DNA of 50,426 bases from DATLXU01 sp035575515 (GCA_035575515.1 DATLXU010000006.1:1-50426), one strand, 5' to 3'; numbered from the stretch's first letter, positions 6,885-16,595 are shown. Numbers and translations are program-made. Notes: a model not told the origin generated them from the sequence alone.

Positions 6885-9398
6885 ATGAAAGCGGCTAGAA
6901 AGATAAGCACGCTAGTCCTGGTGCTTCTCGCCCTGGCGGGAATAGTTCTTGCGCAGGAGCGTCACAACGGCAACCTTGCCGAGCGACAGAAAGCGCCGAC
7001 TGTGCTTGGCGGCACGGGGTTGTTCAACACCTTTTCGACGCGAACTCTGTGCAGAGGCGAGTTCAACTTCGCGCTATTCTGGAATAACTTTGATCGTGAC
7101 CCGGGCGACCTGGACATAAATCAAGTCCCATTCAATTTCACCATTGGTCTGACAAACAGATGGGAGTTGTGGGTCGACTGGATCACCTGGCAGAATACAA
7201 CATCTCGTCAGCCGTTCCTTTTGAGCGGTTATCAATACAACACGATTCGCGCGCTTGGCCTCGACCCATTCACGGCGCTTGGCCCGGCTGTCGGCGGCAA
7301 GGATCAGGCTGCGGCTTATTTCCCGCGCACTGGGCCGAACGGCGGCGCGATATTCGGCGGCATCCTTCCCGTAGTCGGAGCTTTCGGCACGCCCGTAGGC
7401 TTTGACTTCAGCTTCGTCACGCCGACTTTTCCGGGCGCGCCACTGGTACGCGGCGTCGGTCCTCTGTTTGCCACGAACCTGCCAAGCTACTACGAAGAAT
7501 TGCCGTTCTTCGGCGAAGTCGACTTCGTAGGCTTCGACAGATTCGGGCGGCCCATCTTCGGCGCGCGTGAATCCTCGAACGGCTCAGGCGACGTTTACGT
7601 CGGCACGAAGATCAACCTGATTGATCCTAACAAGAGCTGGTTCAGCATGGCGCTGGGCGGCTACTTGAAGATTCCCATCTCGCGCAGCGACGACGCGCGC
7701 GCGCGCGGGCGCACAAGCGGCGAGCTTGAATACGGCCCGATTCTGATGTTCGGTCAGGAGAGTCCGGGCAAAGTCTTCCGCCTCTATGAGAACATCGGCT
7801 ACATCCATACAGGCGACATCGAGAAGGGCGACATCAAAGTGCTCGACCTCCGTGACAAGCTGCTGCTGAACTTCGGCATGGGCATAGCTTTGGGTTCGCA
7901 CGCAGAGTTCGTGACAGAACTGCTGCACACGGACTTCATCGGCGGCGGCACACCCAGCCTGATTCGCAACGATCCGTGGGATTTGAACATCGGACTCAGA
8001 TTCTTCTTCAAGAACGGAGCAATATCGTTCGGCGGCGCTTACCGCAGGTTCCTGAACAACGAAGACGACATAACGCTTCCTGTCTTCAGGTCCAACATCC
8101 AATTCGTGCCGCCATTCTTCATTCAGAACCCGTTGTTCGATACGGTCAATCAGACGTTCGAATCTGAAGGCCAGAGCGGATTCGTCGCTTACTTCGCAAT
8201 TGGCCATCGCAAATCTTGCCCGCCGCCGCCCGCTCCAACCTGCACGCTCGCAACGAGCGCGGCGACAGTCAATCGCGGCGAGCGGTTGACCGCAACGGTC
8301 ACGCCGACAACTCCGGGCTACGAGCCGTCGAAGGTGACTTACGACTATCGCTGGGAAGTCAAAGACGCTTCGGGCCGACCCGTTACTGTGAGCGGTACCG
8401 GCGCGACGGTTGACATCCCGACTACTGGAATTCCCTGCGGTCGCTACACGGTGACGACGACCGTGACGGCGACCGTTCCGGCTGTTGATTGCCCGAGCGA
8501 TTGCGTGACGACTGGGCAGACGACCTGCACGGCAAGCTACGAAGTTACAGAGCCGCCGTGCCCGACGGTCAATTGCGAAATCACCGCTTCGCCTTCGTCA
8601 GCCAACGAGGGCGATCGCATAACGCTGCGCGTAAGCTCAACCGGCGCCGACAGCCCGAGCTATAGCTGGTCAGTCTCCGGCGGCGGCACGCTTTCGTCAA
8701 CGAGCGGCAGCGAGGTCACGCTTGATACTACGGGCTTGAATCTCGGCCCGAACGAGACTCGAACGATCACCGTTTCGGTCAACGTCGGCACGTCGCGCAC
8801 GCGCTGCGACCAGCCGTGTCCGGGCGGTAGCTGTACGACTACTGTGACCGTAACCGGGTTGAAACCGGCGTGCGTTGACATCATCACGCCGTGCGGTCCG
8901 ATCTTCTTCCCGTTCAACTCGGCGCGCATCAACAACGAGCACAAGGCGTGTCTCGATCAGATCGCGTTGCAGTTGCAGCAAGACCCGCGCGCTTCGGTCG
9001 TCATTGACGGCCACCGCGATTCGTCAGAGCGCGTCGGCATATCGCTCACGCGGGCCAACAACGCGCGCGATTACCTCACGACTGAAAAGGGCATTGACTC
9101 GTCACGCATAACGGTGCGCAATTTCGGCGACACCTGCCCGCACGAGTCAGGCGATCCGAACCTCAACCGCAGAGTCGAGTTCTGGGTCGTGCCCGGCAAC
9201 TACAACTCGTCAGCGCCGTGTCTGTCGGTCGACGAGTGGCTGCGCCAGCACAAACGTTGCGGCGCGGGCGCCAATCCTCAGATCATCACAACTGAGGAGC
9301 CAGCGCCTTCGGTCGAGCCGCGTCGCCGCCGCGCGCCGCGTCGCGGTCGTCGCAGACCCGAACCGGTTGAAATGATTCAGCCGGAGATTAACCAGTAA
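6885..9398 (+). CDS. Outer-membrane protein: beta-barrel, Ig-like repeats and C-terminal OmpA domain
   Basis: 837 residues from ATG 6885 (AGGAGG seven bases upstream; signal peptide with core TLVLVLLALAGIVLA). Residues about 25-440 alternate aromatic and polar residues like a transmembrane beta-barrel. Then follow a CPPPPAPTC hinge and two Cys-containing Ig/PKD-like segments (about 445-660). The OmpA domain (665-771) reads PFNSARIN..VVIDGHRDSSE..GDPNLNRRVEFWV, with the Asp and Arg that bind peptidoglycan diaminopimelate. A basic Pro/Arg-rich tail ends the protein. It should anchor the outer membrane to the wall and may act as a porin. Many paired cysteines (CPTVNC, CDQPCPGGSC) suggest disulfides. 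Strong promoter and terminator flank it as a single-gene unit. Confidence 0.9.
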   Translation: MKAARKISTLVLVLLALAGIVLAQERHNGNLAERQKAPTVLGGTGLFNTFSTRTLCRGEFNFALFWNNFDRDPGDLDINQVPFNFTIGLTNRWELWVDWITWQNTTSRQPFLLSGYQYNTIRALGLDPFTALGPAVGGKDQAAAYFPRTGPNGGAIFGGILPVVGAFGTPVGFDFSFVTPTFPGAPLVRGVGPLFATNLPSYYEELPFFGEVDFVGFDRFGRPIFGARESSNGSGDVYVGTKINLIDPNKSWFSMALGGYLKIPISRSDDARARGRTSGELEYGPILMFGQESPGKVFRLYENIGYIHTGDIEKGDIKVLDLRDKLLLNFGMGIALGSHAEFVTELLHTDFIGGGTPSLIRNDPWDLNIGLRFFFKNGAISFGGAYRRFLNNEDDITLPVFRSNIQFVPPFFIQNPLFDTVNQTFESEGQSGFVAYFAIGHRKSCPPPPAPTCTLATSAATVNRGERLTATVTPTTPGYEPSKVTYDYRWEVKDASGRPVTVSGTGATVDIPTTGIPCGRYTVTTTVTATVPAVDCPSDCVTTGQTTCTASYEVTEPPCPTVNCEITASPSSANEGDRITLRVSSTGADSPSYSWSVSGGGTLSSTSGSEVTLDTTGLNLGPNETRTITVSVNVGTSRTRCDQPCPGGSCTTTVTVTGLKPACVDIITPCGPIFFPFNSARINNEHKACLDQIALQLQQDPRASVVIDGHRDSSERVGISLTRANNARDYLTTEKGIDSSRITVRNFGDTCPHESGDPNLNRRVEFWVVPGNYNSSAPCLSVDEWLRQHKRCGAGANPQIITTEEPAPSVEPRRRRAPRRGRRRPEPVEMIQPEINQ

Positions 9399-9424
9399 CC
9401 CTGAGCCTCAAGTTCAGGCCAATG

Positions 9425-9460
9425 GAAGCGGGGCGATCCTCAGGTCGCCCCGCTTCTTTT
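9425..9460 (+). terminator. Intrinsic terminator of the OmpA-like gene
   Basis: GAAGCGGGGCGA at 9425-9436 pairs perfectly with 9445-9456 around an eight-base loop and is followed by TTTT, 27 bases after the stop codon. Confidence 0.93.
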
Positions 9461-9596
9461 ACCTGATGGCGAATAATCTCTTGCGCTCGAACAAATCAGC
9501 CGGAAGTTGTGGCTTGACTTGGCAATGGCAGGATAATTAAGATTGCCTACGCCTCAAACAAAGCAGTACTGAAAAAAAAGGGAAAGGGATTTTAGA

Positions 9597-9949
9597 ATGA
9601 AGAAGACCGGATACTACCTGAGAGCTTTGTTTGTTGTACTCCTCGCCTCACTCGCTTTCGGTTGCGTTTGCCTCAAAGATATCAGCAATGGTAATCAGAT
9701 CAGTGTTGATACAACGACCGGAACGTATACATTTACATCCTGCACCACAGGATTCACTCTTACGGGACAGGGCGCTGTGACCACAAAAGGCTCAGTCACC
9801 TGGAAGATTCCGAATCTGATCGCAGAGTCATAGTCATCTATGACAAAGCGACGAATCGCGGCAAAGCGAGCGTCCAATATTTCCCTTCACATAAGACCTA
9901 CACTATTTCGGCGAGAAGCATAAACATGGGAAGCTGCCCTGTGTGTTAA
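9597..9949 (+). pseudogene. Small lipoprotein gene with apparent single-base frameshift
   Basis: ATG 9597 follows a GGGAAAGGGA ribosome site and encodes a lipoprotein signal (LLASLAFGC) and a Thr/Gly-rich beta segment. The frame stops at 9831-9833 after 78 residues. A frame offset by one base, open from about 9818 to TAA 9947-9949, continues with an equally protein-like beta sequence (RVIVIYDKATNRGKASVQYF) and ends in MGSCPVC. Restoring one missing base near 9815 would give one protein of about 118 residues. Either the gene is recently broken or the assembly lacks one base. Function unknown. If the 78-residue form is real, it is simply a small lipoprotein. Confidence 0.6.
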
Positions 9950-10007
9950 GGGACTAATTGATCGAATGCTCGGCTACGACCTTTGCTTAAGGCTAAGACG
10001 CCTCAAC

Positions 10008-13000
10008 TCAATTCTGTTTCGGTGAAGTCGGCGGCGTTTGCGCGCTGCCACGAACTACGCCTGCAAAAGCCGCCGACGATTTGAAATACGCGGACGCGAC
10101 GCGCTTGATATCTTCAGTTGTCACTTTCGACAATCGCTCGTCGAGCGCGTCAACATCTGCCGCCTGTCGCTGATAGACGATCGCCTGTGCGTACTTGAGC
10201 GCGCGGGCCGTTTGCGATTGCAGGCGCGCAACGTTTGATGTTGATGCTACGGCTCGCGCGCTTGCCAGTTCTTCTGCGCCGGGCGCAGAAGCCGCGAGCC
10301 GCTCCATCTCTGCGAGCAATGCTGCGCGAGCGCGCTGCTCATTCTGCGGAGTCGTCGCAATCTGAGCGTAAATCGCTCCCGCAGTGAACAACGCTTCGTT
10401 CGTGAGCGCAACGTCGAGCGCAACGGCCTGCTTTTCTCTCAACTCCGCAAGCAAGCGCCCGCCGCGATCATTCATCAATGCCTCGATCAATTCAATGGCG
10501 GGCAAATCGTTGCTGTCAGATTTCGGCCCGGCAAATCCTATCGTAGCGACCGTCAATTCGCGGCGTCGCTGTTCGCCCTTTTCTGCGGGCGCGGCCTTCG
10601 GCGGCACTTTGACCTGAAGCGAGCGGTCAAGCTCGCGGCGGCGAAATCCTTCGGCCAACTGGCTCGACACAAGAGCCGAGCCGTTCGTGTCGCCCACGAT
10701 GATTGCGAGCGGCAGTTGCCGCTTAATGGCTCGCTCGTGCAAATCGTGTAGCTGCTGGCTCGTCGCTTTCATCACAGCTTCTTCGCGACCATGCGGCGGA
10801 AGCGAATAAGCGAAGCCTGCGAACATCGCTTGAAACAATAACTCATGCGAGCGGGCAGTCATTGAATCTCGCGCATCGCGTATCGCCGCCGCCTGCGCAA
10901 TGCGCGCCCGCGCAATGTCATCATCTCTGAACGCAGGCTCTTCGATTGCGTCGCGCAAAAGCTTCAGCGCGCGGTCGGCGTTGCGCGAAAGCACGCTCAA
11001 TGCGAATCCGAAAAAGTCTGGCTCTGTTACTATCTCGACTTCAGCGCCAAGCTGATCCAGCTCGTGAGCCATCTGCGCGCCTGTCCGCCGCGGCGTGCCA
11101 TAAAGAACGGAGCGCAGCATTAACTCTGTTACACCGCTCGTCGCTTCATCCTCGATGACGCGCCCGCCTTGAAACAGAAGCGCGACGGTGATCTTAGGCT
11201 GCGAGTGGTCTTCGCGCACAAATGCTCGCGGGCCATTGAGCGTTGAGAAATCCTTCACGGGAAGCGGCTGAACAGATTCGATGATGGCGCGCTGTTCGGG
11301 CGAAACGTCCGTGCCTTGCGCGGCAAGCGCAATTGACGGATCGGCTTCAGCCGCGCGCGGCTTACCGCTGAAGGCGGCGGCGAATCCGCCCGCCCACGCT
11401 TGAACCGTTGCGGCGTAGCTTTCAGCGTTGAATGTGCGCGGCTCGCCCGATGCAGGAAGGTATTCGTGAACAATAGTATTGGCGAGCGTAAAGTATTTTG
11501 CCGCCGCGCGCTGAACGTCTTCGGCGGTGATGGCGCGAATCTGATTTCGATAATCGAGCCACGCGCGATAGCTTCCCGCTGAGGCTTCGGCGCGGGCAAG
11601 CCCGAAAGCGCGACTGAGGTACTCACCGTTTAGATCAACAAATCGTTTTTCGAGAAGCGATTTCGCTCGCGCCATCTCGGCTTCGTTCGGCAACTCGCTG
11701 CGGATGTTGTCCAATTCTTTGAAGAGCCAGGACTCGGCTTTGTCAATTGAGCCTGACGCAATCCACATTTGAATGGCGAGCAATCCTTTCTCGCCTGCCG
11801 CGACATAGCTTGATTGAATGCGGCCCGCAGCCATCTGCGCATCAATGATCGAGCGATTCAAACGCGAAGCGCGTCCTTCGCCTAGCATCGCCGCGAGCAC
11901 CTCGATTGCAGCGCGCTCTTTCGCCTGCGCGCCCGCAGTTTGAAAGCCTACGGTTACAATTGATTGATTGATGTCGCCGCGCTCGGCGATGTAACGCAGT
12001 CGCGGCTGCCCGCTCTCTTGCTTGTCTGCCGGTGATTTTTCTGCGATGGTAGCTTCGGGCTTCGCGCTCTGTTGCGCGCTCGTTTGAGTCGGCGCAGTTG
12101 GCTTTGCTGGTTGAGCCTGCGCTTTATCCGGCTGATGAGTCGCAGTCGGTTTTGTTGATTGAACAACGTGCGATGATGCTGAAGTTGGTTTAGACGCAGC
12201 GCTATTAGCTGCCGGATGCTCTGTTCCTTCAGCCCCGAACTTTCCATAAAGCTGCTGAATCTGAACCAGCGCGTTGAAAGTCGAGACAGCGCCCGCGACT
12301 GCAATGATTAAATTCTCAGGCCGGTAATGCGCTCGATAATAAGCGATAATCTGCTCGCGCGTGATCGGGCGCATCGAGTCCGCATTGCGCTCGCCTGCAA
12401 ACGCAACATCGAGCAATCGCGCCATCGAGTAATCAGCCGGATTATCAATCGCCTTTTCTTCTTCGAGGAGCAGCGACGACTCGCGGCGCATCGCCTCATC
12501 GTCAAGCTGCGGATTCTGTAACATATCAGCCTGAACGGCGAGCGCATCTTTCATCTTCTCAGGCCCGACAATAATCCAGTAAGCAGCGCCTTCAGGAGTT
12601 GTATCCGAGCCAATCAACGCGCCTATCGCGCGAGCGTCAACCACTGTGCGATCTGCGGAACGATTTGCCGCCTTGCGCACAATCATGCGCTCAAGCAATC
12701 GCGCGATGCCGTCTAAAGGTGGCGACTCATTTGTCAGGTCTGCCTTGAAATAGGCTACAGAAGCCGCTATCGGGGCGGCGTACTGTTCGCTGATAATGAC
12801 TGTGATTCCATTTTTAAGAACGAAGCGCGATGTTGTGCCAGCTTGTTCCTGTTTGATTACGGTTGTCGCGGCAGGCACGGTCACGGGCTGCGGCGGAATG
12901 GTCGGAGCAGTTGGCGGTTGGACTCTTGGCCGCCCGCGCCCGCTCTGAGCAATTGCAGCAATAGGCGAAATCGTCGTGATGGCGAGGATTATTAAGACGA

Positions 13001-13025
13001 AAAATGAAAGCTTGGACCTCTGCAC
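10008..13025 (-). CDS. M16 (pitrilysin) family protein without the zinc motif
   Basis: 1005 residues: signal peptide (about 1-27), a Pro-rich spacer, then two M16 halves (about 60-560 and 590-995), as in periplasmic insulinase-like peptidases. In the first half the HxxEH zinc motif should follow GIA, but the sequence is GIARLLERM: R109 and R113 replace both histidines and only E112 remains. The second half (SGVTELMLRSVLYGT) also lacks it, as second halves normally do. A 70-residue Ala/Pro/Thr/Lys/Gln-rich linker (about 269-340) interrupts the first half. So this looks like a catalytically dead two-domain pitrilysin, possibly a chaperone or partner of an active one elsewhere. Last gene of a minus-strand series after aroB. 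Confidence 0.88.
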   Translation of the reverse strand: MQRSKLSFFVLIILAITTISPIAAIAQSGRGRPRVQPPTAPTIPPQPVTVPAATTVIKQEQAGTTSRFVLKNGITVIISEQYAAPIAASVAYFKADLTNESPPLDGIARLLERMIVRKAANRSADRTVVDARAIGALIGSDTTPEGAAYWIIVGPEKMKDALAVQADMLQNPQLDDEAMRRESSLLLEEEKAIDNPADYSMARLLDVAFAGERNADSMRPITREQIIAYYRAHYRPENLIIAVAGAVSTFNALVQIQQLYGKFGAEGTEHPAANSAASKPTSASSHVVQSTKPTATHQPDKAQAQPAKPTAPTQTSAQQSAKPEATIAEKSPADKQESGQPRLRYIAERGDINQSIVTVGFQTAGAQAKERAAIEVLAAMLGEGRASRLNRSIIDAQMAAGRIQSSYVAAGEKGLLAIQMWIASGSIDKAESWLFKELDNIRSELPNEAEMARAKSLLEKRFVDLNGEYLSRAFGLARAEASAGSYRAWLDYRNQIRAITAEDVQRAAAKYFTLANTIVHEYLPASGEPRTFNAESYAATVQAWAGGFAAAFSGKPRAAEADPSIALAAQGTDVSPEQRAIIESVQPLPVKDFSTLNGPRAFVREDHSQPKITVALLFQGGRVIEDEATSGVTELMLRSVLYGTPRRTGAQMAHELDQLGAEVEIVTEPDFFGFALSVLSRNADRALKLLRDAIEEPAFRDDDIARARIAQAAAIRDARDSMTARSHELLFQAMFAGFAYSLPPHGREEAVMKATSQQLHDLHERAIKRQLPLAIIVGDTNGSALVSSQLAEGFRRRELDRSLQVKVPPKAAPAEKGEQRRRELTVATIGFAGPKSDSNDLPAIELIEALMNDRGGRLLAELREKQAVALDVALTNEALFTAGAIYAQIATTPQNEQRARAALLAEMERLAASAPGAEELASARAVASTSNVARLQSQTARALKYAQAIVYQRQAADVDALDERLSKVTTEDIKRVASAYFKSSAAFAGVVRGSAQTPPTSPKQN

Positions 13026-13086
13026 TGACTGCCCCTCTTTGGCTACTTCAAATCATAGAGGTCGGTTTGACGCAGAGTCAACAAGG

Positions 13087-13173
13087 AAGGGCGAAAGGCA
13101 AAATAAGAAGGTGATTGCATGAACAACTCGGCATCTATTGTCGGTCGTCACTTTTGCCTCTTACTTTTGCCCT
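13087..13173. repeat. Intergenic inverted repeat, AAAAGGCA word
   Basis: Arms 13087-13114 and 13148-13173 carry permuted copies of GGCAAAA / TTTTGCC in opposite orientation and pair imperfectly. The right arm ends two bases before the stop codon of the following minus-strand gene, so the hairpin is its 3' region. Confidence 0.65.
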
Positions 13174-13174
13174 C

Positions 13175-13555
13175 TCACAGTTCTTTGCCTGTTGCGGTGT
13201 ACTCAACTTTCCAATCGTAGCTTGTGACCAGGAAATCAATGACTCTCGTGTAGCCGAGGGTGACTTTCACGGGCTTGTTTTGCGAGACGACCTTGATGCT
13301 GTCTTCCGGCAAGCTGTATTCGTCGCGAATCTTTTTTATCTCGTTATTCAATTGGTCTTCTTTCCAGCTTCGGACAGCAGCCAGCCGCGCGAGTTCGTCA
13401 ACCTTGTAAACTATCTCGCGCTGCTCGACATAAACCGGCGCTATCTTTACCACTGCGAATATGATAAGCGCGACTACAGACAGCATCAGCAGCACTTTGA
13501 TCTTTATCGCTCCGCGCTCACCCGCGCGATCATTCATTTCAACTGCTTGCCTCAT
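13175..13555 (-). CDS. Single-pass membrane protein, resembles DUF4845-type pilin-like proteins
   Basis: 126 residues starting at ATG 13555 with AGGAG eight bases upstream. A short charged N-terminus (about 18 residues) precedes one hydrophobic helix (KVLLMLSVVALIIFAVVKIAPVYVE, about 20-44). The remaining 80 residues are polar and should lie outside the membrane. The order short cytoplasmic head, one helix, then KIAPVYVE..KVDELARLAA resembles DUF4845 and other pilin-like single-pass proteins, but I am not certain. Function unknown. It lies downstream of aroB on the same strand with a gap of about 145 bases. Confidence 0.65.
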   Translation of the reverse strand: MRQAVEMNDRAGERGAIKIKVLLMLSVVALIIFAVVKIAPVYVEQREIVYKVDELARLAAVRSWKEDQLNNEIKKIRDEYSLPEDSIKVVSQNKPVKVTLGYTRVIDFLVTSYDWKVEYTATGKEL

Positions 13556-13701
13556 GGTATTTCTCCTGATTCACCAAAGACCGACCGCGCGAGTCCGGCA
13601 GTGTGAGGGGGTGAGCGTGGAGGAAATATTTCATGCCGCGGGCGCGACGGCTCGCTGATCCTTCACCCTGCGCCGGATGGCTTCGGCTCTGTATGTTTAA
13701 T

Positions 13702-14805
13702 CTAAACGCGACGCACCTCAATCGCGTCTTTGAGGGCTGATTTAACTATCTGCGGGGGCACGTCCTGTCGGATGACAACTCGACCAATTTCTACCGGCAG
13801 CACGAAAGCGATGCGCCCGGCTTCGGCCTTCTTGTCATGTTCCATTGCTGAAATTATATCACCCAGCGCAAGAGTATTCGCTCGCGGCAAGCGCCCTACG
13901 GCAGCAATCGCTTCGTCAATCGCCTCGCGCTCATTGGTCGCTAACAATTTCATGCGCTCTGCTATGCGAGAGGCCGCGCGCATACCATAAGCGACGGCTT
14001 CGCCGTGAAGGAAGCGGCGATAGCGCGTTACGGCTTCAATCGCGTGGCCTGCCGTGTGGCCGAAGTTGAGTATTCGCCGCAGTCCGCCTTCGCGCTCGTC
14101 GCGCGCAACGACATCAGCTTTTATAGCGCACGAGCGCGCAACGAGGCGGGTTATCTCATCCGAGTCAAAATTCTTCAATCGCTCCATTCTACTCGCGATT
14201 CTGCTGAACAATCGGCGGTCGCGTATCACGCCATATTTGATGGCTTCGTAGAGACCGGATTCAAACTCGCGCGGCGGCAAACTGTGAAGCGTTTCCGTGT
14301 CAATTATGACGAGCGAAGGCTGGTGAAAAACTCCTATGAGATTTTTACCGAGCGGGTGATTGACTCCTGTCTTTCCGCCGATGGAACTATCTATTTGAGC
14401 AAGCAAGGTTGTCGGCGCTTGAATGAACCTGATGCCGCGAAGATAAGTTCCTGCGACAAAACCCGCGAGGTCGCCCACGACTCCGCCGCCAAGCGCGATG
14501 ATTAAATCGGTCCGCTCGATGCGATTTTCAATCAGAAACGTGTAGAGCAACTGCGCCATGCGGAGGCTCTTGAACCGCTCGCCGTCGCCAATTAAGAATC
14601 GGTACGTCTTGAACCCTGCGCGGCTGAGTGAGCGCGCAACGCGGCGACCATAGAGCGCATCAACCGTCGGGTTGCTGATGATGACAGCATTGCGCGCGCG
14701 CTCACCAACAGCCTCGCGCGCAAGCCGACCTGTTTCGGCCAATAAGCCCGCTGCGATTTGAATCCGGTAGCTGCGCTCTTTGAGTTTTACGGTGATGGTT
14801 CGCAT
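13702..14805 (-). CDS. aroB: 3-dehydroquinate synthase
   Basis: 367 residues, the normal length. AroB converts 3-deoxy-D-arabino-heptulosonate 7-phosphate to 3-dehydroquinate, the second step of the shikimate pathway, in the cytoplasm with NAD+ and a divalent metal. Seen: the NAD site GGGVVGDLAGFVAGTYLRGI (about residues 106-125), PTTLLAQIDSSIGGKTGVNHPLGKN (about 131-155), and the metal-binding HTAGHAIE region (about 250). The start is ATG 14805; no Shine-Dalgarno is visible, and the bases just upstream belong to a degenerate GGGTCGAGG repeat. No other shikimate genes are nearby. Confidence 0.96.
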   Translation of the reverse strand: MRTITVKLKERSYRIQIAAGLLAETGRLAREAVGERARNAVIISNPTVDALYGRRVARSLSRAGFKTYRFLIGDGERFKSLRMAQLLYTFLIENRIERTDLIIALGGGVVGDLAGFVAGTYLRGIRFIQAPTTLLAQIDSSIGGKTGVNHPLGKNLIGVFHQPSLVIIDTETLHSLPPREFESGLYEAIKYGVIRDRRLFSRIASRMERLKNFDSDEITRLVARSCAIKADVVARDEREGGLRRILNFGHTAGHAIEAVTRYRRFLHGEAVAYGMRAASRIAERMKLLATNEREAIDEAIAAVGRLPRANTLALGDIISAMEHDKKAEAGRIAFVLPVEIGRVVIRQDVPPQIVKSALKDAIEVRRV

Positions 14806-14860
14806 AGGTGTCAGGGGTCGAGGTCTGGGACGAAGTTATAATAGGCATTGTCTCCAAATC

Positions 14861-14873
14861 GGCTCCTGGAGCC
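14861..14873. promoter_or_regulatory. Perfect short palindrome upstream of aroB
   Basis: GGCTCC-T-GGAGCC lies between the M3 peptidase stop and the aroB start, about 55 bases upstream of aroB. It could be a hairpin or an operator; nothing else supports a role. Confidence 0.3.
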
Positions 14874-14921
14874 AGATTCAAGCCAACACCTATTCTGTCA
14901 CTGCCCGCTGACTCTCAACGC

Positions 14922-16412
14922 CTAACCTTTCAAGGCTTCGTTGAATTCATCAATGAGCGGGTCGAATCCAATTGGACCGATGCCGATTTGCGCAGCCATC
15001 TCATCGGCGGTGTAGCGGTCGCCCGTCTCCCAAATCTCTTTCAAGAAATTACCCGCGCGGCGCGAAGCCCACCATCGCTGCCCGAATCGCGTCTTCAAAT
15101 ACTCGCGCAGCATCACCTCGAATGCCCACGCGCGCACGTAGCTCGCCGAATAGAATCCGTCGTCCAGATCGTAGAGAAATTCGCCCGGAGGCGTTTTGAA
15201 TTTCGTCGCGTCGCTTTGAAGCGCGGCGTACAGCTCGGATGATTCGGAAAAGTTTTTGCCCGTGTGAAGCTCGCATTCATACAACAGCTTTGCGACGTAG
15301 CGGCGAATGGTTACAAGCCGCGCCAGCATCACCGAGCGAATGAATTCGCCATTTTCGCGAAAGCCCAAAACTGCGTCGAGCCATGCGCTGTCGGAAATCA
15401 GATGATTGAACAGGAAGGCATAGGTTTCCGTCAGCGCGTAATCGCCCGTGTATTTGAACTCTGGCTTCAGGCTTTCAGAGGCCCAGCCGTAATGCTGCGC
15501 GTGGCCGCCTTCGTGCAGAAGCGATTGATAATCCGACTGGCCGCCCGATGGACGAATCACGAGACGAATATCATCGGGGATAGACACGGCAACGCAGAAG
15601 GCGCGAAAAGATTTGTGCGGGCGCGGCTCGTCGTCTATCAAAATATTCTTTTGGGCTTCAGCGCGAATGCCCAGCCCGGCCATTGTATCGGCGTAAACTT
15701 GCAGAAGGCGAGCAGCCGGAAATCGCTCGTCGTAGCGTGTCAGATGAAGAAAGTACATGGCGTCGGGCCGCTCGGCCTCTTCTATGCGCACGTTGAGATC
15801 GCGCTTCAAAGCCTCATCGAGCCGCGCGATGTAAACCGGCTCGGTGCGCGCGAGCACCGCTTCGGCTTCGCGCGCAATGGCATCGTAATCGAGCTGGCGC
15901 AAGTGCTCATACAAGCCGCGATAGCTTCCGTAGCCGAGCGCGCGCGCCGTCTCGTGCAATCGAGTGAGCCGCTCGGCTCTCAAATCGTTTGATGATTCGA
16001 TTACGGCGATTCGCTTTTCGTAAATCGCGCGGCGCGCGAGGCGGTCGCGCTCGGTTGCGATTGCTACGGCTGAATCCTGAAAGGTCATCTCGCGGCCCGA
16101 AGACTCGATCTTAGCCGCAGCTTCGTATTCGCTTATCTGCTCGGTCAATTCTTTTATAGAGTTTCCCAGGAATTGCTCTACCGAGAAATTCAACAAGCGG
16201 CGCACGCTCATGCGCTCGGTTTCGAAGTGCGCGGGCGTTTCTTCGAGCGTTTGATTCAGCTTTGCTATTGCATCGCGTGTAAACAGGTCGCTGTAGCGTT
16301 CGTAAATCGGCGCAAGCTCAAGCGAGGTCTTCTGGCCCGAAAGGAAGAGGTAATACTCGCGCATCGCGGCGGCATGAAACTCGGCGTACTCTCGACGGTA
16401 TTCGTTTAGCAT
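14922..16412 (-). CDS. M3-type metallopeptidase (oligoendopeptidase-like)
   Basis: 496 residues from ATG 16412 (AGAGG about eight bases upstream), without a signal peptide. The zinc motif HEGGH is at residues 300-304 (LLHEGGHAQHYGW), with the third-ligand region ALTETYAFLFNHL about 25 residues later, as in M3 oligopeptidases (thimet/PepF type). The rest is helix-rich, also typical. The GYGSYRGLYEHL segment near 155 resembles the helical N-domain of the family. The protein is shorter than PepF (about 600), mostly at the N-terminus. Likely a cytoplasmic peptidase that degrades oligopeptides. First of a same-strand series towards aroB. Confidence 0.85.
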   Translation of the reverse strand: MLNEYRREYAEFHAAAMREYYLFLSGQKTSLELAPIYERYSDLFTRDAIAKLNQTLEETPAHFETERMSVRRLLNFSVEQFLGNSIKELTEQISEYEAAAKIESSGREMTFQDSAVAIATERDRLARRAIYEKRIAVIESSNDLRAERLTRLHETARALGYGSYRGLYEHLRQLDYDAIAREAEAVLARTEPVYIARLDEALKRDLNVRIEEAERPDAMYFLHLTRYDERFPAARLLQVYADTMAGLGIRAEAQKNILIDDEPRPHKSFRAFCVAVSIPDDIRLVIRPSGGQSDYQSLLHEGGHAQHYGWASESLKPEFKYTGDYALTETYAFLFNHLISDSAWLDAVLGFRENGEFIRSVMLARLVTIRRYVAKLLYECELHTGKNFSESSELYAALQSDATKFKTPPGEFLYDLDDGFYSASYVRAWAFEVMLREYLKTRFGQRWWASRRAGNFLKEIWETGDRYTADEMAAQIGIGPIGFDPLIDEFNEALKG

Positions 16413-16468
16413 CGAAACCTCTGATCGAAGAAAGATTGAAAATATCGGCGCGGCACGCGAGTGTCAAG

Positions 16469-16549
16469 AAGCATTCAGCGGTCAGCTTTCAGCTTAAAAT
16501 CTAGGGTCATTCAGCTTTCAACCAGTTTTCCTGAAAACTGAATGGCCCT
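16469..16549. repeat. Intergenic repeat cluster, TTCAGC word
   Basis: TTCAGC/GTCAGC copies at 16471-16494 are followed by a hairpin, GGTCATTCAGCTTTC (16505-16519) with GAAAACTGAATGGCC (16535-16549), matching 13 of 15. It lies downstream of the thioredoxin-fold gene. An inverted copy of the first part is on the other side of that gene at 17183-17209. Confidence 0.7.
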
Positions 16550-16595
16550 GCCATAAACGGCTCACTCGTTCTATTCTGCTTGGTTTCAGGATTGC

